The position numbers were made by a program, and so were the translations under genes. From Saprospiraceae bacterium (lineage in GTDB: Bacteria; Bacteroidota; Bacteroidia; Chitinophagales; Saprospiraceae), in assembly GCA_016713025.1 (NCBI GenBank), contig JADJPZ010000003.1, positions 124,001 through 188,000 of the forward strand: 64,000 nucleotides of DNA, given 5' to 3'. Positions 43,864-52,151 of this stretch are shown here, piece after piece. A model generated the notes under the pieces. It had not been told where the DNA came from, searched no databases, and saw only the letters and a program-made list of their open reading frames with translations. Every line of letters starts with the position of its first letter. Position 1 is the stretch's first letter.

Positions 43864-46800
43864 ATGAGATCATTAGCCACAAGTTTGTTTTTTTTCGTAT
43901 TTTTAAATATTACATTTGGGCAAAACCAGATTACGGTTTCAGGAAATGTAATTGACCAGGCCAGTAATCAACCGGTCATAGGATGTAATATTTTGGTAGA
44001 AGGTACCGGAACCGGCACAATTACAGACATCGACGGTGCATATTCACTCAAAGTGGACCCTGGCGCCACGCTCACATTTTCATATACAGGGTATAAATCA
44101 CAATCTATCCAGGTATCAGGAAAAACGATCATTAATGTGTCTTTGGAAGTTGATTTTGTTACATTGGATGAAGTGGTTGTCATTGGATATCAAACGGTCA
44201 ACAGGAGGGACGTAACAGGCTCAGTATCATCCATCAATTCATCACAGATAAGGGATATACCGCTTACCAATGCAGCAGAGGCGATCACCGGTCGGCTCGC
44301 AGGTGTTCAACTGGTTACATCAGAAGGTGCTCCAGGTGCTGACATCCTGGTCAGGGTAAGAGGGGGTAGTTCGATTACTCAGGATAACACACCGATATAT
44401 GTTGTGGATGGAATACAGGTCGAGGACGCATTAAGATTTTTATCCCCTCAGGATATAGAAAGCATTGACGTTTTAAAAGATGCTTCGGCCACTGCCATAT
44501 ATGGGGCAAGAGGGGCAAACGGAGTAGTCATTATCACTACAAAATCAGGTAAAGGTGGGAGAACGTCCGTGAGCTACAATGGTGCCTTTGGACACAGAAA
44601 GATATTTAAGACACTGGATGTATTGAATCCATATGATTTCGTTCGTTGGCAATATGAACGAACACGAGGATCTATTGCCGACTCCTCAAGTTTTGCAAAT
44701 CAATATGGAACATGGGCTGATTTAAACAAGTATAATAATGTAAATGAAATAAATTGGCAGGAAGAAGTTTTTGGCAGGAATGCTCCGTACCAGAATCACA
44801 ATTTTAGTATAAACGGTGGTAGCCAAAATACTAATTATAACCTGAGTTTAACCTATAACAAAGAAGACGGAGTGCAGCTTGCATCATCCTTCGATAGGAA
44901 ATTAATCACTTTCAAGCTCGACCATAAAGCTAATGACAAATTCAAAACAGGCTTTAACTTTAGGGTGATGCAGCAAACTATAGATGGTGCCGGCACTACA
45001 GAAAGCGGAACCAGAACCACAAACAGGTTGCGGCATTCTGTACAATACAGACCATTTAATCAGAATGAAAATCTGCCATTGGATTATTTTGATAATGAAC
45101 TTTTTATTTCTTCCAATCAACTGATCAATCCTATCCAAATAATAGATGCAGAATACAGACAAGGACGAACCACAAACTTTAATACCAGTGGGTATTTACA
45201 ATACAATTTTACCAAACAACTGAGTTTTAAGACTACGGTGGGTTATGATAATAATGCCCAGGTAACGGATTTTTTCTTCAGTAAGATTACATCAAGAGCG
45301 CGTAATTTTTCAACTTTGCCAGTAGCACAGGTTAATACATTTGGCAGCGGTACGATCAATAATTCAAATGTGCTGCAATACAATAATACCTTCAATAAAA
45401 AACATGATTTTAACGCGTTGATTGGCCATGAAATTTTCCAGAGAGATGTACAGTCATCGATCATCGAGACAAGATATCTGCCATCAGATATTACCGCAGA
45501 CAAAGCCCTTGCCAATCTTGGGCTTGGCGCACCTCCTACAGGGGCTACTCAAGCGAGACCTATCACAAATAACCTCCCGTCAAATCGTTTGGTTTCATTT
45601 TTTGGAAGGGCCAGTTATACTTTTGACAATAAATATATCGCAACTTTTTCGCTTAGATCTGACAGGTCTTCCAAGTTTAATTATGAAAATGGATCCTTAT
45701 TGTTTCCTTCAGGATCTGTGGCATGGAGGTTTTCAAATGAAAAATTTGCTGAAAACCTTAAATGGCTGAGTGATGGAAAAGTCAGAATTGGTTATGGTAC
45801 AGCGGGCAACAACAGAATTGAAGACCTCCTGTTCAGACAATTGTACAATGCCAATGGAGAATATTCTTTAAACAGTGTTGTTCAACCTGGTTTTTCGCCG
45901 ATTTCTCTGGCCAATGAAAATCTTAAATGGGAGAAAAACATTTCTCAAAACATAGGTTTAGACCTCGGATTTCTGGGTAACAGGATACAAGTGACTCTGG
46001 ATGCTTATAAGAATAAAGGACAGGATCTGTTACTTGCTGTAGCCATACCTCCTACCACGGGTTATGCTTCTCAAATACAGAATCTTGGAACCACATCCAA
46101 TAGTGGTTTAGAAATGCAGATCAACGCCAATATCATCCAGAAAAAGGACTTTAAATGGTCATCAAATTTTAATATTTCTACCAACACAAATGAAATGTTA
46201 AGTTTAGGACCTATCACCCAGCAAACCCGTAATTCCGGCTGGCAGGGATCAGATGGCACCGATGATTATTTAGTCAAAGTAGGGGATCCGGTGGGACAAA
46301 TGTATGGCTTCGTGACTGATGGTTTTTACAAAATAGAAGATTTTACTTACAATGCAGCGACAGGAGTGTACACCATAAAACCCGGTATCGCAGTTAATGC
46401 TGTATATGGTACCCCTGCTCCCGGAATGCTCAAGTGGAAAGATCTGGATGGGGATGGCGTCATCACCGCTGATAAAGACAGAACTATATTAGGAAATGCT
46501 AATCCGGATTTCCTGGGTGGCTGGAATAATCAGGTGCAGTATAAAAATATTGACTTAAGCATATTTGTCAATTGGGTCGTCGGTAATGATATCTATAATG
46601 CAAACAAGATAGAAATGACCGATGGATCCTTTACCAATTTGAATATGCTGAATATTATGAAAAACAGATGGACAAATATAAATAATAATGGACAAGTTGT
46701 AACTAACCCTGAAGAGCTCGCAGCGCTTAATGTCAATGCTCAAATTTGGTCACCTGTTAGGGTGCAAAGATATTGGCTGCATTCTTGGGCAGTAGAAGAT

Positions 46801-47046
46801 GGATCATTTCTTCGTATCAATAATCTTACACTTGGGTACACGTTTCCTAAATCTTTGCTAAGTAAAATCAGAGTTGCAAATCTCAGAATTTATGGCACCG
46901 TCAATAATCTGGCTACATTTACCAAATATACAGGATATGATCCAGATGTTAATACAAGAAGAAGTGACCCTTTGACTCAAGGTGTTGACTTTGCAGGTTA
47001 TCCTCGCGCCAGAACATGGGTTACCGGTATAAATTTGAATTTTTAA
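43864..47046 (+). CDS. SusC/RagA-family TonB-linked outer-membrane transporter
   Basis: A 1060-residue protein: signal peptide (about 1-20), carboxypeptidase-like domain (about 22-100, VSGNVIDQASNQPVIGCNIL), TonB box region DEVVVIGYQ, plug (about 115-225, IYGARGANGVVIITTK) and beta-barrel with the typical end LRINNLTLGYTFPKSLLSKI. It transports oligosaccharides through the outer membrane with a SusD partner, encoded 42 bases downstream. The lack of an STN domain fits regulation by the cytoplasmic LacI regulator rather than by FecR signalling. The substrate is probably a pectin fragment. Confidence 0.94.
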   Translation: MRSLATSLFFFVFLNITFGQNQITVSGNVIDQASNQPVIGCNILVEGTGTGTITDIDGAYSLKVDPGATLTFSYTGYKSQSIQVSGKTIINVSLEVDFVTLDEVVVIGYQTVNRRDVTGSVSSINSSQIRDIPLTNAAEAITGRLAGVQLVTSEGAPGADILVRVRGGSSITQDNTPIYVVDGIQVEDALRFLSPQDIESIDVLKDASATAIYGARGANGVVIITTKSGKGGRTSVSYNGAFGHRKIFKTLDVLNPYDFVRWQYERTRGSIADSSSFANQYGTWADLNKYNNVNEINWQEEVFGRNAPYQNHNFSINGGSQNTNYNLSLTYNKEDGVQLASSFDRKLITFKLDHKANDKFKTGFNFRVMQQTIDGAGTTESGTRTTNRLRHSVQYRPFNQNENLPLDYFDNELFISSNQLINPIQIIDAEYRQGRTTNFNTSGYLQYNFTKQLSFKTTVGYDNNAQVTDFFFSKITSRARNFSTLPVAQVNTFGSGTINNSNVLQYNNTFNKKHDFNALIGHEIFQRDVQSSIIETRYLPSDITADKALANLGLGAPPTGATQARPITNNLPSNRLVSFFGRASYTFDNKYIATFSLRSDRSSKFNYENGSLLFPSGSVAWRFSNEKFAENLKWLSDGKVRIGYGTAGNNRIEDLLFRQLYNANGEYSLNSVVQPGFSPISLANENLKWEKNISQNIGLDLGFLGNRIQVTLDAYKNKGQDLLLAVAIPPTTGYASQIQNLGTTSNSGLEMQINANIIQKKDFKWSSNFNISTNTNEMLSLGPITQQTRNSGWQGSDGTDDYLVKVGDPVGQMYGFVTDGFYKIEDFTYNAATGVYTIKPGIAVNAVYGTPAPGMLKWKDLDGDGVITADKDRTILGNANPDFLGGWNNQVQYKNIDLSIFVNWVVGNDIYNANKIEMTDGSFTNLNMLNIMKNRWTNINNNGQVVTNPEELAALNVNAQIWSPVRVQRYWLHSWAVEDGSFLRINNLTLGYTFPKSLLSKIRVANLRIYGTVNNLATFTKYTGYDPDVNTRRSDPLTQGVDFAGYPRARTWVTGINLNF

Positions 47047-47088
47047 TTAAATGATCCGATCATTAAAAAACAAAAAATAAATTAAGGA

Positions 47089-48855
47089 ATGAAAACAATA
47101 AAATATGTATATCGATTTTTCTTAATGACCAGTGTAATATTACTTGCTGGTTGTCGTGACTACCTTGAAGTGGAACCCCAATCACAGGTTTCCATAAGTG
47201 AAGCTTTTTCAAGCGTGGCGGATGCAAGAACATCACTTATCGGAGCTTATGATGAGTTTATGGGAGATAATGGGTATGGTATCAGAATAAATTTATATTA
47301 TCCGTATGATAGTGATGAAATGATTGTCACAGGCAATATAGACAATGGCAGAAGGGGTATAGGAAGATACCAACTACTTCTTACTAACGCAGAGTTACGA
47401 AACCCCTTTTTACAATTGTACAGAGGTGTCGAAAAATCCAATTTGTGTATTGAGCAGATTCCAGTGATGAGCCTGTATACCAGTGGAAGCGATGCAGATA
47501 AAAAGGAACTCAGACGAATGCATGGAGAAGCATTGGTGCTCAGAGCTCAATATTTATTCGAACTTATCCGCAACTGGGGTGATGTTCCGGCATCATTTGA
47601 ACCAGCATATAAGACCACCGACTTATTTATCCCTCAGACTGATCGGGATCAAACTTATGATAGATTGCTCAACGATTTGAAGACAGCTATTGAACTGTTG
47701 CCATGGAGGACAGAGGTGACAAGAGACGAAAGAATCACAAAAGGTGCCGCCAAGGCATTAAGAGCCAAGATTGCTCTTTTCAGAGGTGGATTTTCTCTGA
47801 GGGCAAACGGTAAGATGGAAAGAGGTGCTAATCATACACAATATTACCAGATAGCTAAAGAAGAATGCGAAGGACTAATGGCCAACAGAAGTCAACATAC
47901 ACTAAACCCAAAATATGAAGATATTTGGAAAAAACATTGAAGTTCCTTCCAGAGGGACCCGTGTGGTGAAATCGTTTTTGAAGTCGGAGCCGGTGGTTCC
48001 CATAGTAATTCAGATAGCAGAATGGCCAATTATAATGGGCCAAGATGTGATCCGGCTTCGAGGGTTGGAACTGGCGGTGGAGGTCTTCAGGTACTTCCGA
48101 ATTATTTTTATAGTTTTGACTCAACGGATGTCAGACGTGATGTAAGTGTCACCCTGTATGCTATACCTGCCAATAATATCAAAACAACGAGGAGACTTGG
48201 TGAGTTGACTGATGGTAAATTCAGAAAAGACTGGAGAAATCCTTTACTGCCGGGTACCGCTTTGAATGTCGGATATAACTGGCCATTGATAAGATTTTCT
48301 GATGTTTTGCTCATGTTTGCAGAAGCTGAAAATGAGCTAAATGGACCTACGGCTGCAGCTATAAGTGCTTTTGAAGAAGTAAGGAAAAGATCATTGACAA
48401 ATACAGGTACAACTCCGACTACAAAACAGGCATTCTTTGACGCCATTGTGAAAGAAAGATTATTGGAATTTGGTGGAGAGGGTATAAGAAAATACGATCT
48501 TATCAGATGGAATCTCCTGGAGGCTAAAATCAAAGAAACAAGATCTGTGATAGAACAAATGCGAAATGGTACCGGACCATTTACTTTTTTACCCAGGTAT
48601 ATGTTTTGGTCAAACAATGGGGAAGAAATCAGGTGGCATAACTCATTTTATCTTCCGACTAGTCTCACTACTGCACCTACCGGGCAGTTCAGATTGGACT
48701 GGAGGCAACACCTTACAACCAATCTCATAGATGGTATGACATTAGATAAAGGCATAGCCAGTTTTTTTGTGACCGGAAAAAGTGAACTATTTCCATATCC
48801 CCAAACGGTAATTGATTCATATCAGGGGAAATTGAAACAAAATCCCGGTTATTAA
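47089..48855 (+). pseudogene. SusD/RagB-family lipoprotein, interrupted by an in-frame TGA
   Basis: The SusD partner of the upstream susC. It begins with a lipoprotein signal (LLAGC). The N-terminal half has the TPR-like SusD fold up to KYEDIWKKH; then a TGA (47938-47940) stops it. The same frame continues without other stops through GEIVFEVGAGG, LPNYFYSF and LRFSDVLLMFAEAENE-like IRFSDVLLMFAEAENE to the end NPGY at 48855. With the TGA read through, the length of about 588 residues is normal for SusD. It is either a recent nonsense mutation, a pair of compensating indels, or a sequence error. Confidence 0.85.
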
Positions 48856-48858
48856 AAA

Positions 48859-51846
48859 ATGACTTTGAGTAAATATAAATGGACCTTTCTTATTGTTTTT
48901 GTCTTTGGCATTATAACTCCATGCCGAACATCAACGGTCATAGTTTCAAAAGACGGGAAAGGCCATTTTACTTCTATTCAGGCTGCAATTGATGGCATTC
49001 CATCTGAGAGTAATTCACGCCACACTATTCTGATAAGAAGTGGAGTGTATAATGAAAAGGTGTTTATTTCAAAAAACAACATCCATCTGAAAGGTGAAAA
49101 GAAACCGTTTTTTGGCAAATCCTGGTCAAATTACCAAAACATTATAAATGGAGAGAACCAAGGAAAAGACGGTGTAATTATCATTTTTAGTCAGGCAAGG
49201 GATATACACCGATGCACCTATAATGACGATTGGGGTGCCGCAGTCATGAATGTCAAAGCAACAGACATTACCCTGGAAAACCTTACCGTTGTAAATGATT
49301 ATGGGTTTCAGACCATAGAAAACAGGTATATTCCCTGCAATGATGGTACAATAAAGGAAGTGCGGCATGACGGCCATCAGTTCGCATTAAGGTGCATGCC
49401 CAATACTCAAAGATTTGAAGCCATCCATTGCAATTTTTACAGTAAAGGAGGAGATACTGTTAGTCCCTGGGATGTTGAAAACGGTACATTTTACTTTAAA
49501 AAATGTACTATGGAAGGTGGAGTTGATATGTATTGTCCCCGTGGATGGGCATATGCAGAAGATTGTCATTTTGTTTGCCATAATCTAAATGCTGCAATAT
49601 GGCATGATGGCACCATGTATGAATCATCAAAAAGTGTATTCAAAAATTGTTCCTTTGAAGGTGATCCCGGATACAAATTGGGCCGATATCACAGACCCGC
49701 ACAAATATTTTTAATAGGTTGCAGTTTTTCAAAGGAGATGGCCGATGCCGATATATATCAGATAAACAAAGACAGCATTCTGCAATGGGGCAAAAGGGTT
49801 TACTATTTTGATTGTAAAAGAGAAGGGGGAGATTATGCATGGCATAAAGACAATATAGACAGAAGAAATGCGCGAAAAATCAACAGGCATTGGACATTGG
49901 CTGAAAGATGGGATAAGTTTGTAATGCCCACAATATCTGTCGATTATAAAATGCCAGAAGCGTCAAATGCCATAGATTCCATTGCTGAACGTGTATTGTT
50001 TGTGCAGCGGCAAAATGGAGGTTGGCCTAAAACCCTGGACGGAAAAACACAACCGGTGCCTTATACCAAGGTATGGTCCGAAGAATTTATATCGTATGTA
50101 TTCAAAAATAATAAACCCCAAGACGCCACTATAGATAATGGTGCTACAACAAGAGAGATAAACATCCTTGCTGCTGCTTATTTGAAAACAAAAAATAATA
50201 AGTATAGAGCAAGTGCTGAAAAAGGCCTTCGATATCTGCTGAAGATGCAGTATGGTAACGGAGGATTCCCTCAGTTTTTTCCGGATACTTCCGGCTACCA
50301 TAAACATATCACTTATAATGATAATGCCATGGTAAATGTGCTGGAACTTTTCAAAAAAATAGAGGACAAAAAAGCACCATTTGAAGAAGTAGGACAAACT
50401 CTCTCAGAAGAAATAAGTATAGCTCTACAAAAAGGGATAGATTGCATTTTAAAAACTCAGGTAAAAACAGAAAATAAGAGGACTATTTGGGGAGCACAGC
50501 ATGACAAGGATGATTTGAAACCCGCAAAAGCAAGAGTTTATGAACATCCGTCCTATGCTGTAAGCGAAAGCGCATCAATCATCAATTTTTTGATGACAAT
50601 AAAAAATCCTGACTCACTGGTTCGAGCATCGATCATAGAAGGAGTTACTTTTTTGGATAAAATCAAAATTGAGAATAAATCTATCAAACCAATATTGAAT
50701 GACCCCAAAGACTACGAGCTGATTAATGATGAAAAAGCTGGTCCATTGTGGGCAAGATTTTATGACATCACTACCTTGAAGCCAATTTTTAGTGGCAGGG
50801 ATGGTATTATAAAATATGATGTATCTGAGATAGAAAGAGAGCGTCGTTCAAATTACAAATGGCACGGAGACTGGTGTATTGAAACCTTCACAAAATATGA
50901 GAAATGGGTCTCAAAATGGGTGAAACCATCTTCTGCAGGTTTAACTATGAAAAGAGATACCAGCTATAACCTTAATGCAGCATATAAGGAGGTATCGTCA
51001 AAAAATAAGAATATCAAAATGGCAGTCAGCAGCCATCAAAAATTTATCCTGAAATCGAATGTGGTCTACAAAGACCGTGATGGAATAACATTAAGAAATG
51101 ATATTTATATCCCTTCACCTAATAAAAAAATCAATGGTCAGGCTATTATAATGATTCATGGAGGTGGCTGGAGAAGCGGTGACAAAAACATGCATGCTGA
51201 TCTTTGTAAATCCTTAGCCGGTCTTGGTTACATTTGTTTTGTGCCAGAATACAGATTATCCACACATGCTTTGTACCCGGCTGCAGTGCAGGATTTGACC
51301 TGGTATGTTTCATGGGTAAAAACAAAAATTAAAGAAATATATCAGGGACCAGCAGACATTGCCATTATGGGATTTTCAGCCGGGGCACAGCTGGCATCAC
51401 TCATAACGCAAAAACCTCAAATCGACAAATTCTACGAAAGCCCCGGTTCTCTTAATGATCTTAGCAGCATCAATGCCTTAATCAACCTGGACGGAATAAT
51501 GGCATTTATCCATAAGGAGTCAGGAGAGGGAGATGATTCGAAAAAAAAATCTGCAGCAACACTATGGTTTGGATATGATCGCCTGCAAAATCCTGCTGTA
51601 TGGAAAGAAGCATCTCCTTTGACCTATGCCGGAAAAGATTCTCCTCCTACACTTTTTATCAACAGTTCGGTAGATCGGATGCATGCAGGCAGAAAAGATT
51701 ATACCGACACTCTTGATAAATATGGTATATACCATGAGATTTACGAAATAGGTGATGCCCCTCACTCATTTGTATTTTTCAATCCATGGTTTGAAAAAAC
51801 GGTATCTTATATCCATCGTTTTTTGGTGAAAGTTGGTCAGGATTAA
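48859..51846 (+). CDS. Three-domain fusion: pectinesterase-like CE8, PL10 pectate lyase, alpha/beta esterase
   Basis: A 995-residue exported protein starting 3 bases after the SusD stop. Signal about 1-26. Residues about 28-345 are a CE8-like beta-helix: GVYNEK (62-67), Q174, D199 in GGDT, D223 in GGVDMYCPRG and R276 in LGR occupy the catalytic positions. Residues about 365-690 are PL10 pectate lyase: DNGATTREI (426-434), TYND (485-488), YEHPSYAVSES (561-571). Residues about 715-995 are an alpha/beta hydrolase: HGGGW (767-771), S840 in GFSAG, D939 and H969. Demethylation of pectin, lyase cleavage of the resulting polygalacturonate and removal of a second ester (perhaps acetyl) would be coupled. 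Enzymatic activity of the divergent CE8 part is inferred. Confidence 0.85.
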   Translation: MTLSKYKWTFLIVFVFGIITPCRTSTVIVSKDGKGHFTSIQAAIDGIPSESNSRHTILIRSGVYNEKVFISKNNIHLKGEKKPFFGKSWSNYQNIINGENQGKDGVIIIFSQARDIHRCTYNDDWGAAVMNVKATDITLENLTVVNDYGFQTIENRYIPCNDGTIKEVRHDGHQFALRCMPNTQRFEAIHCNFYSKGGDTVSPWDVENGTFYFKKCTMEGGVDMYCPRGWAYAEDCHFVCHNLNAAIWHDGTMYESSKSVFKNCSFEGDPGYKLGRYHRPAQIFLIGCSFSKEMADADIYQINKDSILQWGKRVYYFDCKREGGDYAWHKDNIDRRNARKINRHWTLAERWDKFVMPTISVDYKMPEASNAIDSIAERVLFVQRQNGGWPKTLDGKTQPVPYTKVWSEEFISYVFKNNKPQDATIDNGATTREINILAAAYLKTKNNKYRASAEKGLRYLLKMQYGNGGFPQFFPDTSGYHKHITYNDNAMVNVLELFKKIEDKKAPFEEVGQTLSEEISIALQKGIDCILKTQVKTENKRTIWGAQHDKDDLKPAKARVYEHPSYAVSESASIINFLMTIKNPDSLVRASIIEGVTFLDKIKIENKSIKPILNDPKDYELINDEKAGPLWARFYDITTLKPIFSGRDGIIKYDVSEIERERRSNYKWHGDWCIETFTKYEKWVSKWVKPSSAGLTMKRDTSYNLNAAYKEVSSKNKNIKMAVSSHQKFILKSNVVYKDRDGITLRNDIYIPSPNKKINGQAIIMIHGGGWRSGDKNMHADLCKSLAGLGYICFVPEYRLSTHALYPAAVQDLTWYVSWVKTKIKEIYQGPADIAIMGFSAGAQLASLITQKPQIDKFYESPGSLNDLSSINALINLDGIMAFIHKESGEGDDSKKKSAATLWFGYDRLQNPAVWKEASPLTYAGKDSPPTLFINSSVDRMHAGRKDYTDTLDKYGIYHEIYEIGDAPHSFVFFNPWFEKTVSYIHRFLVKVGQD

Positions 51847-51973
51847 CTTTTTTCAAAAGGCTTATTCATTCTATACAAGAAATTTCTATAATTGAACCTT
51901 GCTTTTATCTGTAGATTAATTTTATATAGTTATACGGAAAAATAACGCAAATATCATAATCTTCATCCGATTA

Positions 51974-52005
51974 TTCGGCAACGTTCCCGATAACGATTGC
52001 GTAAA
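51974..52005. promoter_or_regulatory. LacI-like operator, second copy
   Basis: TTCGGCAACGTTCCCGA, then TAACGA, then TTGCGTAAA, 28 of 32 bases identical to the first copy. It lies 147 bases before the second susC. The rest of 51847-52151 is AT-rich and without a gene; no exact TAnnTTTG box is visible there. Confidence 0.7.
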
Positions 52006-52151
52006 TAAATAGCTCATTTTATTGCATTTATGTATTAGAAAGTGGCAACTTAGCAGGGAAATTAAATCATTTTTGAAAGGATAAAGCTTTTTCAGGCTTC
52101 ATTTGATCCGAATGGTTTATTAATCAGGCTTAAATTAAAATCATTAAAAAC

